Source: Bathynomus jamesi
Taxonomy: Eukaryota; Arthropoda; Malacostraca; Isopoda; Cirolanidae
Length of the DNA stretch: 64,000 nucleotides
Direction: 5' to 3'
Assembly: GCA_023014485.1 (NCBI GenBank)
Contig: JAJOZX010003208.1
Location: 334,001-398,000 of the forward strand
This document shows, one piece after another, positions 32,479-44,574 of the stretch. Position 1 is the first letter of the stretch, and every line of letters begins with the position of its first letter. The notes below the pieces were generated by a model. That model worked only from the letters and a program-made list of their open reading frames with translations, was not told the DNA's origin and ran no database searches. Both the position numbers and the translations under genes were made by a program.

Positions 32479-35331
32479 CAGTGGCGGTCCTAGCTTACAT
32501 GACGCCCTGGGCGAACCTCACCTTCAGCGCCCCCCCCCCTGTTCGCCAACACACACACATTCGAATCCCCCCAAAATAAAGGACAGACATAACTCTTTCA
32601 CAAAATAACTTTTTATTGGACTAATTGTTGGAACTTCAGAACCAAAACAAAGACTCAAATTTCTGAATTTTACAAATCCTTCATCACGTAAATAGAATAA
32701 CTCACTTAAGAGAATGTAATTATGATACTATGAACAGGAAAAATACAAATTAAATTGCACAACTGCCATAAATAAACTAGAGAATCAAATTTCTAAATTG
32801 TACAAATGCTCTATCACATAAATAGAATAAGACACTTAAGAGAGGGTAATTATTATGCTACACTTTGAACAAGAAACAAAATAAATTGCACCACAGCACA
32901 ACTGCCATCTAAAGCCTGACTCTTCTTACCTTCCTTGATGCAAAGTCATGAATTAAATCATCATATGAAATCTGCTCAGCAATTGTATGATTTATACTGA
33001 TGATGGCCAGACCGGTAAGGCGTTCCTGTGACATAGTTGACCTCAGGTAGGATTTGATGAGCTTCAGCTTTGAAAAGCTCCTCTCTGCTTCAGCAACAGT
33101 GACTGGAAGAGTAAGACCAATTCTGAGAGCAGTCCACAAATTTGGATATATTTCAGAGAGCTCCCTTTCATGGATAAATGTCAGCAGTTCAAGCAAGGAT
33201 ATGGTCTTTGATGGCAAGTCAGGCAAGTTCTTCAGCTCCTGTGCAAGCTCTCTGCCATCCAAGTCAGATTGTCCCTTAAAGTGTAGTGTAGTACTAAGGT
33301 TCACACATTGTTCTGTCAGCTCCTCAAATGTGAGATTTTGGAAATGTGTCAGCACTCCAAACTTCTCTCCACAATTTCCAACGTGGAAAATCTTTCCTGA
33401 ATGGCTGATGTTGCAGCATCAACCACTGCATTGAAAAATGTCACCTCCAGCTTCTTCAAAGCATCAATCAAGGGCTCATCAGATGCTTCATAGGAGAAGT
33501 GCCGCTTTGTGGACCTCAGCCGTTTTTGTTTTAACACAGCCTCCACATTCATTTGTTCACAGATATCTGTGGCTGCCATTTGTGCAGCCACAAAACCTGT
33601 TGCCCTGTAATTGCGGAGACCTCTCTCTGTTTTTTTTAGGAGATTTACTGCAACATCAACGTGCATGCTAGGAGACTGCATCTGCTTGCTCACATGCTGA
33701 ATTTGGCACAACAGGTCATGCCACACCACTGAACAAATGGCGAAGCGGTATGACCCAACTCCTCTGACAGAGATTGAGCCTCGACCTTTATTACAGAGTC
33801 TTTGTGGGTCCCTCACCTCGATCAGTGCATCTCTCACTGCAGCTGCCTGATATCTCAGGGGCTCCACACTCTTGATCTTGCTTTCCCACCTTGTATCAGA
33901 CCACATCTTCAATGTGATGTTCACATGTTTTTCAAAATGGCCCATCGTTGTGTGGAGGCTGAAAACAAGTTGTAAAGCTTCTGCAAGATGCCAAAGTAAC
34001 TTGTGGCATCAATAGATCCCTTAGCAGCATCGGCCACAAGCAAATTCAGAGAATGAGCCCCACATGGAACAAACAGAGCTCTGGGATTAATTTCTAGGAG
34101 CCTGGATTGAACACCCTTGTTTTTTCCCCTCATGTTGGCCCCGTTGTCGTATGATTGTCCTCTACAGTCATGAAAGGAACTTTTAGCTCCTCCAGTCTCT
34201 TCAGAATCAGAGATGCCAAATGTTGACCAGTGGACTCCTCTGCCTCCAAAACCCCATGAAATGTTCCTTTATATGGGGCTTCCCCTCCAGTGACACAACC
34301 CGAATCACAACTGACAACTGTTCAGTGTGGCTGATATCTGGAGTGCAATCTAGAATTATTGAAAAAAACTTTGATTGTTTGATGTCGCTCACCATTGCTG
34401 AAATGGTCTTGCTGCTCTGCTCGACAAATCAATGAGTTCGTTTTGTATGTGGTGGCCGAGGTAGCTGGTGTGACTGGAGGTCCCTTTTTGGACACGGTTA
34501 ATGTGCTCTTGCATTATAGGATCAAATTGTGCCATCAGTTCAACTTCTTTCAGAAAATTGCCATTTGATGGTGAGAACAATTTTTCTGTATGTCCCCTTA
34601 GTGCCAAATTCCTAACTGCCAGAGAATGCACAATAGCAGTGAGACGTGTCAGCACCGCTCTCCATCTCAACTTCTCAGCCTCCAGAAGTGCCATCTCCTG
34701 CTTGTCAATGGTCTCCCCCTTTCTCATCCTCACTGCCAGTTCTTTCCAGATTTTCATAGAATTTAGGTGTTCTGAACTGCTGTCATGTGATGTGAGCAAT
34801 GAGCTTGCATGCTTCCAGTCCGAGAGTCCCAAACTTGTTAAATTTATTTTCCTCTTGGAAAATAATGTACAACAGAAACAGAAAAGGCTGTTGTTTTTAA
34901 GGAATAGACCAACCAACTTCTGGTTATATTTCCCCACTAACCAATGACTTCCTGAAGTATTGATGGTGGAAACTTCTTCCGTCACTGTCGTTTCTAGGGA
35001 ATACAAAGTCAGATGGTACTTGACTTGGTCCCCTGGAAACCAGTTGTGTCCGAATTCTCTCAGTCAGAACTGAAGGCCAGTTAGCAGGGTCGGTGGACAG
35101 AGACTCATCCTCAGGAGGCGATTCTGCTCCAGGCCTTTCTAATAGAAAGAACAAGAGCATTACTCATTAGTATACACCCTAAGTTAGATAAACACATTAT
35201 TCACAGCACTTTGTTATGGTGGTGGTGTTATGGAATTATGGTGGTGAAACACCACACATACCCAGTAACCCAGACCCAGTGATAATAACATTATAATTTA
35301 TAACTGTTTGCAAAATGCTTTGCAGGGATGC

Positions 35332-35363
<32 letters not shown>

Positions 35364-36291
35364 TCACAGACATATGTGCACACAAACTCACCTGAAGAGT
35401 CCTGCCGGGGAGAAGTAGAAACAAATGGGTCTTCATCCTCAGGATCAGACTGCATTTGGAGACATATGTGAGGCTGAGGAGGTAGATGGCTCCTCAGCCT
35501 CAATAATGGCAGAAGTAGACGGCTTCTCATCCTGGCTAGTGGCAGAGGGTGTTCCAAAATATTTCAAAAGTGCCCCTGCAAATAGTAAAATAGAACATAA
35601 CAGACCAATGCATGAATAGGCTAGTACAATTAATTTAACATGTTATTAAGCACAATTTATTAAACTTTTAGAATAGGAAACAAATGAATAATACAACCTC
35701 CTTGGTTAATGGCTAATTATATACATAATAGTACACTTCAAATGACTCAGAAAGCTATATCACAAAATAGCAGTGCAATATAGCAGTGAAGAGTAGATGA
35801 CATAGCTCTATACCTTTATCTTTTGCTCGTTTCTCCTCTTCTTCTTTCCTCTTTTTTCTAAAACTGAGCACCTGATAGCTTTGACCTCTTCTTATCCATT
35901 TGCGGTTATTTGACAGACCTTAGTGGCTTAGTGTGAAGATTCGTTCTGTAATAAATAATATACATTTCACTATTTAACCAAACCCAGAAAAATAACATTA
36001 CATATGTTAAAGTATGGGCCTTTATTCCCAATAATATTAATCTGGAAGCATTTTTCATTGTTTAGGTCTTTTATGGGAAGGTTTATGGAAAATGCAATAG
36101 ATGGTTTTTTATTAATAAAAATATATTTATTGATCTTTTATTATTTATTTTATTTTATTTTTTATTTTTATTTATTTCTTTATTTATTTATTCTTATTTT
36201 TATTTATTTTTTTTGCAGGCGCTCATGCCGCCCCTCCACAAATGCCGCCCTGTGCGGCTGCCCATATTGCCCATATGAGGAACCGCCACTG
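32479..36291 (-). mobile_element. hAT DNA transposon, multi-exon, full length
   Basis: 3813 bp with a perfect 8-bp TSD GCTGTGGT (32471-32478 and 36292-36299). Left end CAGTGGCGGTCCTAGC, right reversed CAGTGGCGGTTCCTCAT. A ZMYM1-like transposase lies on the minus strand. A 1554-bp internally deleted copy of the same family is at 42545-44098. The stretch 36120-36220 is T-rich (TTTATT)n. Confidence 0.92.
32909..35899 (-). pseudogene. hAT transposase with at least three exons, decayed
   Basis: Exon 1 (35899-35814) reads MDKKRSKLSGAQF, then a stop caused by an extra T. The copy at 43.6 kb keeps it open as MDKRSKLSGAQFRKKRKEEE. Exon 2 (35575-35392) starts after CTATTTGCAG and ends before GTGAGT. 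Exon 3 (from ~35138, after TTTCTATTAG) runs to 32909: DPANWPSVLTERIRTQLVSR, RSFHHQYFRKSLVSGEI, SLFCFCCTLFSKRKINLTSL (zinc region), KSFF.IILDCTPDISHTEQL (first Asp), RGQSYDNGANM-type region near 34140, RALFVPCGAHSLNLLVADAA, MWSDTRWESKIKSVEPL and VTVAEAERSFSKLKLIKSYL (catalytic Glu). Several shifts between 34430 and 33350 break it. Confidence 0.8.
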
Positions 36292-36299
36292 GCTGTGGT

Positions 36300-36700
36300 A
36301 TCACTTGTGTGTGGAGAGTAATGTGTGCCACGATTGTTTGTATGAAATTATTTACATGTTATAATGTGAACATGGACTGACTTGTTGAACGTATACTTCG
36401 GGAAAGTAGTGGTGTGACATCGTTATGACGTAGCTCTGGAAGAAAATAAAATTTGAAATTTGAAGTCTGTAGACTGCAAAGTGTAAAATAAAATAAAATT
36501 ATTTCAGTTAGGGTGACCCTTTGTGATATTTATATATGCCTAAAATGGCTTGTTAACAAAAATGCAAATTATTTATTACTGAAACCAAGACTGTGGTGTT
36601 GAAAAATCTTCCAAGCTGCAGTTGAGATTGATCCTACATTTTGGAATTGTTTTTTGACATGGTAACATGGTAAAAATTCTATAGTGGGCACACTAGGGGC
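36300..36700. other. No gene seen
   Basis: AT-rich, no recognised element. It ends at the TSD of the element at 36709. Confidence 0.5.
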
Positions 36701-37107
36701 TCTTCGACGGTCATTATGCAGAAAATGACATGGCCTGAAGTTGAATTAAAAAATATATTTTTCTAGTGTATTTTGGTGTGCTCTGTTCAAAATAACCTTC
36801 ATTTCTGTGCAAATGAACAGAAATACGTGTTGGGCCATGCAATGACAACTGTATTTCTGTTCATGTGCGCAAGAAATGAAGGTCATATTCAAACAAAGTA
36901 CACCAAAATACACTTGAAAAATGTATTTTGACTACATTTTATACAATAAATAATAACCTAACATGTTCATGTTATGAGATTTTGTAATGACGCATTACCA
37001 CAGGAAATGTGCAAAACACCTCAGAATTAACCAGAAAAGTTTGCTCGTCATTTTCGTTTAAACTAACGAAAATATCACGACTTAACTAACCAATCATCAA
37101 GGGTGTA

Positions 37108-37232
37108 CAGTTGACCTAACTGGGCATTCAGTTGACCTAACTGGGCATTCAGTTGACCTAACTGGGCAGTCAGTTGACCTAACTGGGCATTCAATTAACC
37201 TAACTGGGCATTCACTTAACCTAACAGGTTAA
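37108..37232. repeat. 21-bp tandem repeat, six units
   Basis: Unit CAGTTGACCTAACTGGGCAT plus T, starting at 37108, 37129, 37150, 37171, 37192 and 37213. The last two units are diverged. It lies inside the GGTCA-ended element. Confidence 0.92.
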
Positions 37233-37908
37233 TATTGGTTATTTCACCTAAATATCTTCTGATTTTTTCATATTATCAACTATGGGACATGAATCAAGTT
37301 CTCAAAGTTGAAACCACACGAATGGCATGTCATAATTCTATCACAAACACCACCAAACTGAATCTAATTAGAAAAAAAGATAGCCAGAACAGAAACCAAC
37401 AAACTAATTAAGTCGCAGAGTAACATGACATCATTCTACCCCTGACTACAAATACACTAAATATATATACAGTGAGGCCTTGTATAACGAATGCCTTAAA
37501 TAGCGAATTTTTGCTTAACAAATTACCTCCATAAGGCTCCATTGATTTAAATAGTGATTTTACCTTGCAGAACGAATTTGGTAACGAAAAATGTAATAAC
37601 ACGTTTTCTGTTCAGTTGGAGGTTGGTAGCTGTCGTGAGTAGTTGTGTACAATTGCTATCAATTTTTTTTTAAATTTTGCTTTACAGTGATTTATCATTA
37701 TATCATTAATTAATATAGTGAATAAATAATAATGCTTTTAAGCATTATTAGTGCTAAATAAAGTTATAGTGCACATAATAAAGATAAAAAGTGAATTACA
37801 GTGAACCAAGTGGGCTTATGATAACACGTGTTGTTACAATAATACAACACAATTGCTCACTTTTAAATTTTAATTTATTAGCTTTATAAGTGTATAAAAC
37901 GTGTAGTC

Positions 37909-40601
37909 ATGGCCCCTAAAAGACCTTCATCTGCTAATGCTCCAAAGAAATCCAGGAAAACTATCAGTCTCTAGATGAAGCAGGACATTATTAAAAAAAG
38001 TGAATCTGGAACAAGCACCAAAGATCTTGCTGCTGAATATGGATTATCTGCCAGTACAGTTTCAATGATTTTTAAGAAGGAAGAAATTATGAAAACTAAA
38101 GTAAGTGATGCTACAAGTAGACTTATTAAAGGAAGGGAAGCTATTGCTGAAATGGAGAGAGTTTTACTGATATGGATTAGAGAAAAGGAAATGGAGGGGG
38201 AATCCATTACTAAGGCATTCATTAGTGACAAGGCAGTGCAAATACAGTATATGAACAAATTAAGGAATCCCTTCCAGCATCAGTTGAAAGATATGAATCA
38301 TTCAATGCAAGTCGTGGGTGGTTTGAAAATTTCAAGAGGTCAGGAATTAAGAACATTATAAGGCATGGTGAGGCTGCAAGTACTGATACTGAGGGAGCAA
38401 AGGAATTTAAAATAGAATTTGCAGAACTTGTTGAGGAAGAGGATTATTTGCCTCAAGTTTTTAACGGCGACGAAACTGGCCTATTTTGGAAAAAGTTACC
38501 AAACAGGACCTACATTACTAGAGAAGAGTCCAAACTGCCTGGCCATAAACCAATGAAAGACCAGTTTACTTTACTTATGGCTGGGAATGCATCAGGGGAC
38601 CTGAAGATTAAGCCTATGCTTGTGTATCATTCCCAAAATCCCAGGATATTCAAGCAGAAGAAGGTGAACCTATCTACTCTTGAGGTGTTTTGGCGACACA
38701 ATAAAAAGGCATGGGTGACAAGAACCCTATTTAATCACTGGATTGTGGAAGTTTTGGCCCTACAGTGCAAAAATACCTGGAGACAATAAACTTCCTTTAA
38801 AGGTCTTATTGCTTCTTGACAATGCTAAGGCCCATGACCCAGATCAGATCTGGACAAAATTGTCAAGACAAGTTTCAGCTTCATTACTGTGAAATATCTG
38901 CCTCCAAACACAACATCACTGCTCCAACCTATGGACCAGCAGGTTATTTCAAACTTCAAGAAGCTATACAAAGTTCATGTTTGCTCAGTGCCATAATGCA
39001 ACCTCCAGTGAGGATTCTGTAACCTTAACACAGTTCTGGAAGCAGCATTACAACATTTTGGAGGCTGTCAAGAATGTTGTGAGCAGGGCTGTGGAGTCGG
39101 AGTCAGGAGTTGGAGTCGTGGAGTTGGTCAATTTTGAGTGGAGTCAGAGTCGGAAGTGCATAGTTGGATGGAGTCGGAGTCGGAGTTGGTGCAAATCCTT
39201 CAGTTATAACCATAGCAGCCTAGGCCTAGGCCTAGCTCAATTTTATGAATAAAATAGATTTAACTTAATGTTTTAATATATAATATAATATATAATATAT
39301 AAATATAAATAATATATAAATATAAAATAGTTGCTTATAATTAATAAGGATTATAATTAATTAATTAACATAATTAATAATAAGGAAATTTAAAAATTTT
39401 GTACTAGCAACCCTAAATCTTTTTCAGATTTTTAGATTTCAATTTGATAATTTTGATAAGCATCACCGAAAGAAGATTTAATGGAAGCGATCCTTTTTTT
39501 AAGAACAAATTCAGTTTAGGTTAGTAGGCTACATTTTGTTATGGATGTTTATAATAATACAAAAACATCTTATTAATTTGCTAAACCAATAATAATCTTA
39601 TTTTGTTTAAGTTTCAATCAGTTTGTATTTTGGGATTTATTGTAATTTTTGAATAAAGAGAAAAAAAGCCATTAAGCCATAGTTACAGCCACTAAGTAAC
39701 CTGATGAGTCATGTGGTGGTGATGAAATGCCTTGTTTATGAATCTCCATTGGCCTAATAAAGCTAATCGTAATCAATTTGGCCTTAACATTCCATCGGAG
39801 TCGGAGTCGTAATTATACAAGTCAGATTTCTGGAGTCAGAGTCGGAATGTTAAAATTTTTGGAGTTGGGAGTCGGCAAATTTTATCACCGACTCCACAGC
39901 CCTGGTTGTGAGATCATGGAGAAAAGTCTCAACAATTTGCATGAACTCTGCCTGGAAAAAGTTGTGGCCATCTGCTGTGCGTGATTTGAAGGTTTCAAAC
40001 AGATGAACCAAATGTAGAGGCTGAAATTGTCCAGTTGGGTCAAGACATGGGCCTTGAAGTCAATCAAGAGGACGTTGAAGAACTTCTTGCAGACCATGGA
40101 AAGAAGTTGACTGCCAAGATCTTCTGGAGTTGGCCAAGGAATCAGAGTCAGGGTCAGATGCTGGTGAGGAGGATGATGAAACAGAAGAGAAAATAACTTC
40201 TGCTGAAGTCAAAGAATTAATGTTACATTGGGGCAAGGTGAAGGCCATTGCAAGCAAGCACCCTAATGTTGAAGTTACTGAGCTTGCTATCTGTCACTTC
40301 GAAGATAAAGTCCTGCCATATTTCAGGGCATTTGCAGAAAGCAAAAGAAACAGAGAAAAATTGACAGCTACTTCAAGACTACAACAGCCCCCACTGCTTC
40401 AACTTCAACATCTTCTGTGGATGTGGTTGATCCTGATGACCCTCAACCAGGTCCAACTGGCAATAGGACACCCAGGAGAGAATCATTTGACCTCCCAGAT
40501 GTCCTAATGGAAGAGATTCTCCTTCCAGAAACCATTAATTCCCATCCTCCTCCAAGCCTCATCTCCAGCCCACTCAAGCTCATCACCTCCAAGACAAGGT
40601 A
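37909..40601 (+). pseudogene. Tigger transposase (CENP-B/jerky-like), decayed
   Basis: ATG 37909 reads MAPKRPSSANAPKKSRKTIS, then a TAG stop at ~37972. The frame goes on MKQDIIKKSESGTSTKDLAA and EYGLSASTVSMIFKKEE (first helix-turn-helix), then, after a shift near 38240, a CENP-B-type DNA-binding part (VERYESFNASRGWFENFKRS). Catalytic core: LPQVFNGDETGLFWKKLPNR (first Asp), LLLLDNAKAHDPD (~38800, second Asp, frame broken by a stop near 38788), PPNTTSLLQPMDQQVISNFK (third Asp). Beyond the hAT MITE the C-terminal tail continues acidic (SDAGEEDDETEEKITSAEVK) to 40601. At least three stops or shifts make it inactive. Confidence 0.82.
39084..39904. mobile_element. hAT MITE with GGAGTC repeats inside Tigger
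   Basis: 821 bp with a perfect 8-bp TSD GTTGTGAG (39076-39083 and 39905-39912). Left end CAGGGCTGTGGAGTCGGAGT, right reversed CAGGGCTGTGGAGTCGGTGA. Subterminal GGAGTCGGAGTC repeats occur at both ends. It keeps the last ~17 codons of a transposase (SPKEDLMEAILFLRTNSV, ~39465-39520) matching the end of the transposase at 44574, so it is a deletion derivative of that family. Confidence 0.9.
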
Positions 40602-41950
40602 AATAAAAATATTTTTATTTTTAACTGTGTTTAATTTATTTATTTAGCATGTTTATTTAAAATATATACATAGAATAACATTAATATAACAATAAGAACA
40701 CATTACACTAAAAAACCTTTAAAAAATGGGTAAACAAGCGCAAAAAGGGTCAAAATTTGGGCTCTGGAACGAATTACTGAAAATCCCATTTAATTAATGC
40801 ATTGCATAATGAATTTTTCAGTTAACGAATGACCTTCTGGAATGAATTAAATTCATTATGCAAGGCCTCTGTATATTTATATTATTATTTTCTTCAATAG
40901 TTTGCAAAAAAAATGAGTGACAAATTTGAATAAAGCGACTAAAACTACATAATAAAAAGTTATTTTGATTTATAGGTCCAGCCCATATCATTTGAAACAT
41001 ATTAACCGTGCATTATTTTAATGTACCAAAAATCATATTTCTTTTCATTTGCACAGGAAATGAAGGTTATATTTGAACAGAGCACACCAAAATACACTAG
41101 AAAAATGTATTTTTGAATTCAACTTCAGGCCATGTCATTTTCTGCATAATGACTGACCCCTTCGACCCATCTGGGTGGCTCCAGGGGCGTACCTAAAGTA
41201 TTTGGCACCCCTCATCAATAATTTTAAAACTTAAACAAACAGAAAAATATATTACATTTGCAAGTAGATTTTTAAACAGTACAGTACTGTCATAAGCAAT
41301 TGGAAATAAGAAAAATGCAGGATATTAAAAATTTATATTATACAAAAAGCACACAAAATCCACTCTCAATGCTCAGCCTATTCTTCAAAGGTAGCTAAAT
41401 AGATAGGATTCACAGTCTCTGCTTTCAAGCCTTAATTTCTGCAAATTGATCAATGACCTCATCAAAATTCACCTTCTTTGCATATGTTCAATTGAAAGTA
41501 AAGCCAGATTTGTCAATCTTGTCTGACTCATGGTTGAGTGAAAGAAATTTTTTATCAATTTCAATTTGGAAAAACTTCTTTCACATGAAGCAATAGAGAC
41601 ACAGACAGTCAAAAGGAATCTCAAACACAGTGACAAGCAGGGGTGTGGAGTCGGAGCCAGTGGAGTGGTGGTTTTTGGGTGTAGCCGGAGTTGGAGTCGG
41701 AGCCATTAAAAAATGCTGGCTCCATGGCTCCAGTTACCTTGCCCATTCATAATAAACCTAATGCAACTTTATCTTACCTAACTTAATATATAGTTTTTAT
41801 TAAAAATGCATATTTATTTTTTCAGAAATGTCAATATTTGTAATATAATTATTAATTATAGCTCCAAAATCATATATCATTAACTAAACTAAGACTAAAC
41901 AATAAGCATTTATCATTTATACATAAATAAATTTTTTTAAGCCCTCAATA

Positions 41951-44574
41951 ATGAATAAACTTAAAGGATCTAGAGAAAAGTCTATTGTATTCGAATATTT
42001 TACTACCACTGAAGATGATAAATACTATGTTTGCACTTGCGAAGTGACTGATGCTGGTGGAAATATTTTGACATGTGGAGCAAAAATTAGTACACCTTCA
42101 AGCAAAACCAACAAGAGCAATGGAAAAGTAACAATTTTAGATCAAGCTACTAGGTGGGGTAGCACATATATGATGATAGAGCGCTTATTTGAACTAAAAC
42201 CTGTACTTATTGACATGGTGAATCCAGAAGTTACACTATCAGAAGTAATGTGGGACCAAGTGAAGAAACTTAAAAGTTTGCTTTACCAACCATATATCAC
42301 TAGCTACAAAGACAATTCAAGGCGAAGACTTGACTCCTGGCCAGTTTTTCAAGGAATGGAAGTCTCTGATCTACTGCCTTTCTAAGACAGGGGGTACCAT
42401 AGCTGAAGGTATCAAGACCTCCATGGAAGCGAGAGAAAATCGTTTACTGGAAAATGATGTAATGTTAGCTGGCGTTTATCTTGATCCTAAGTACAGATGT
42501 TTATTAATGGATGAACAACAAAGCAAAGCAATGAATGCTGTATGCAGTGGCGGTCCTAGCTTACATGACGCCCTGGGCGAACCTCACCTTCAGCCCCCCC
42601 CCCCCCCCCCCCCCCCTGTTCGCCAACACACACACATTCGAATCCCCCCAAAATAAAGGACAGACATAACTCTTTCACAAAATAACTTTTTATTGGACTA
42701 ATTGTTGGAACTTCAGAACCAAAACACTCAAATTTCTGAATTTTACAAATCCTTCATCACGTAAATAGAATAACTCACTTAAGAGAATGTAATTATGATA
42801 CTATGAACAGGAAAAATACAAATTAAATTGCACAACTGCCATAAATAAACTAGAGAATCAAATTTCTAAATTGTACAAATGCTCTATCACATAAATAGAA
42901 TAAGACACTTAAGAGAGGGTAATTATTATGCTACACTTTGAACAAGAAACAAAATAAATTGCACCACAGCACAACTGCCATCTAAAGCCTGACTCTTCTT
43001 ACCTTCCTTGATGCAAAGTCATGAATTAAATCATCATATGAAATCTGCTCAGCAATTGTATGATTTATACTGATGATGGCCAGACCGGTAAGGCGTTCCT
43101 GTGACATAGTTGACCTCAGGTAGGATTTGATGAGCTTCAGCTTTGAAAAGCTCCTCTCTGCTTCAGCAACAGTGACTGGAAGAGTAAGACCAATTCTGAG
43201 AGCAGTCCACAAATTTGGATATATTTCAGAGAGCTCCCTTTCATGGATAAATGTCAGCAGTTCAAGCAAGGATATGGTCTTTGATGGCAAGTCAGGCAAG
43301 TTCTTCAGCTCCTGTGCAAGCTCTCTGCCATCCAAGTCAGATTGTCCCTTAAAGTGTAGTGTAGTACTAAGGTTCACACATTGTTCTGTCAGCTCCTCAA
43401 ATGTGAGATTTTGGAAATGTGTCAGCACTCCAAACTTCTCTCCCACAATTTCCAACGTGGAAAATCTTTCCTGAATGGCTGATGTTGCAGCATCAACCAC
43501 TGCATTGAAAAATGTCACCTCCAGCTTCTTCAAAGCATCAATCAAGGGCTCATCAGATGCTTCATAGGAGAAGTGCCGCTTTGTGCAATATAGCAGTGAA
43601 GAGTAGATGACATAGCTCTATACCTTTATCTTTTGCTCGTTTCTCCTCTTCTTCTTTCCTCTTTTTTCTAAACTGAGCACCTGATAGCTTTGACCTCTTA
43701 TCCATTTGCGGTTATTTGACAGACCTTAGTGGCTTAGTGTGAAGATTCGTTCTGTAATAAATAATATACATTTCACTATTTAACCAAACCCAGAAAAATA
43801 ACATTACATATGTTAAAGTATGGGCCTTTATTCCCAATAATATTAATCTGGAAGCATTTTGCATTGTTTAGGTCTTTTATGGGAAGGTTTATGGAAAATG
43901 CAATAGATGGTTTTTATTAATAAAAATATATTTATTGATCTTTTATTATTTATTTTATTTTATTTTTTATTTTTATTTATTTCTTTATTTATTTATTCTT
44001 ATTCTTATTTTTATTTTTTTTGCAGGCGCTCATGCCGCCCCTCCACAAATGCCGCCCTGTGCGGCTGCCCATATTGCCCATATGAGGAACCGCCACTGGC
44101 TGTATGTGATATAGCAGTTAGAATGAGAAAGTCTCAAGAATGTCCAGAACAGGAAAATGAAAACATTCCATCATCATCATCTACTACCACTTCTGATAAT
44201 GAATTTGACTTTGAAAAAATCATTGACAAACAACATGGTGCAAAAGAAAAACATTCTCGATCAGGATTTGAAAACGATGTGCCACATGGTGGTCCTCTTA
44301 GTACCTTGACTAAATTCAAGTTAGCCATATGGGAATCTCTTAGTGAAGTTAAAATATTTAATCGTCAGTCAAAGATGTCAGTACAAGATGCAATAGTTAA
44401 GTACCCTGAAATTATACGAGATGTCGCACAACTTGTTCTTACATTATCCTCTACTCAAGTTAGTGTGGAACGTTTATTTTCAACACTTAAAATCATAAAA
44501 TCTGATTTGAGAGCAGTAATGAAAGAGACTTGATTGAAGCAATCTTGTTCTTAAGAACAAACTGTTATACATAA
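41951..44574 (+). pseudogene. hAT transposase (BED/ZBED type), internally deleted and split
   Basis: Starts MNKLKGSREKSIVFEYFTTT, then a BED-finger start (DDKYYVCTCEVTDAGGNILT). It jumps at ~42110 to KVTILDQATRWGSTYMMIER, so the zinc-finger end and both catalytic Asp are gone. After a shift near 42340: GQFFKEWKSLIYCLSKTGGT, VMLAGVYLDPKYRCLLMDEQ and QSKAMNAV, cut by the inner hAT. It resumes at 44106 with CDIAVRMRKSQECPEQENEN, VQDAIVKYPEIIRDVAQLVL and VSVERLFSTLKIIKSDLRAV (catalytic Glu). A missing base at ~44528 hides the true end DLIEAILFLRTNCYT, stop 44574. Confidence 0.8.
42545..44098 (-). mobile_element. Inner hAT: internally deleted copy of the 32.5-36.3 kb element
   Basis: 1554 bp with a perfect TSD GCTGTATG (42537-42544 and 44099-44106). 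Both ends are near-identical to the 32479-36291 copy, joined at ~43585 across a deletion of about 2.26 kb with GTG shared at the junction. It keeps the C-terminal transposase frame 43545-42982 (ELSEIYPNLWTALRIGLTLP, VAEAERSFSKLKLIKSYLRS) and exon 1 with an open frame. No catalytic Asp, so non-autonomous. Confidence 0.92.

Larger units (their letters stand above)
37470..40871 (+). mobile_element. Tigger/pogo DNA transposon
   Basis: 3402 bp flanked by TA (37468-37469, 40872-40873). Left end CAGTGAGGCCTTGTATAACG, right reversed CAGAGGCCTTGCATAATGAA. The plus-strand transposase is interrupted by a hAT MITE at 39084-39904. Without it the element is ~2.6 kb, typical of Tigger. Confidence 0.92.
36709..41158. 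mobile_element. DNA element with GGTCA ends and 8-bp TSD, carrying a Tigger
   Basis: Long TIRs of ~110 bp: left GGTCATTATGCAGAAAATGA, right reversed GGTCAGTCATTATGCAGAAA, including ATGGCCTGAAGTTGAATT on both sides. The flanks TCTTCGAC (36701-36708) and CCTTCGAC (41159-41166) match at 7 of 8 bases. Without the inserted Tigger it is ~1.05 kb and has no coding. The left TIR is followed by a second inverted copy of itself (36868-36935). An 8-bp TSD with ends starting GG recalls Merlin-type elements. This is inference: no transposase is present to prove it. Confidence 0.65.

Noticed and set aside
34501..34947. 148-codon plus-strand open frame
   Set aside because: It is the antisense of the hAT transposase exon 3 and has no protein-like features of its own.
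35236..35557. Frames with Val-Cys repeats near 35.3 kb
   Set aside because: They translate a (CA)n tract in the intron between exons 2 and 3 of the hAT transposase.
37108..37232. Short regular repeats that could suggest a CRISPR array
   Set aside because: Units are directly adjacent with no spacers, and the DNA is eukaryotic.
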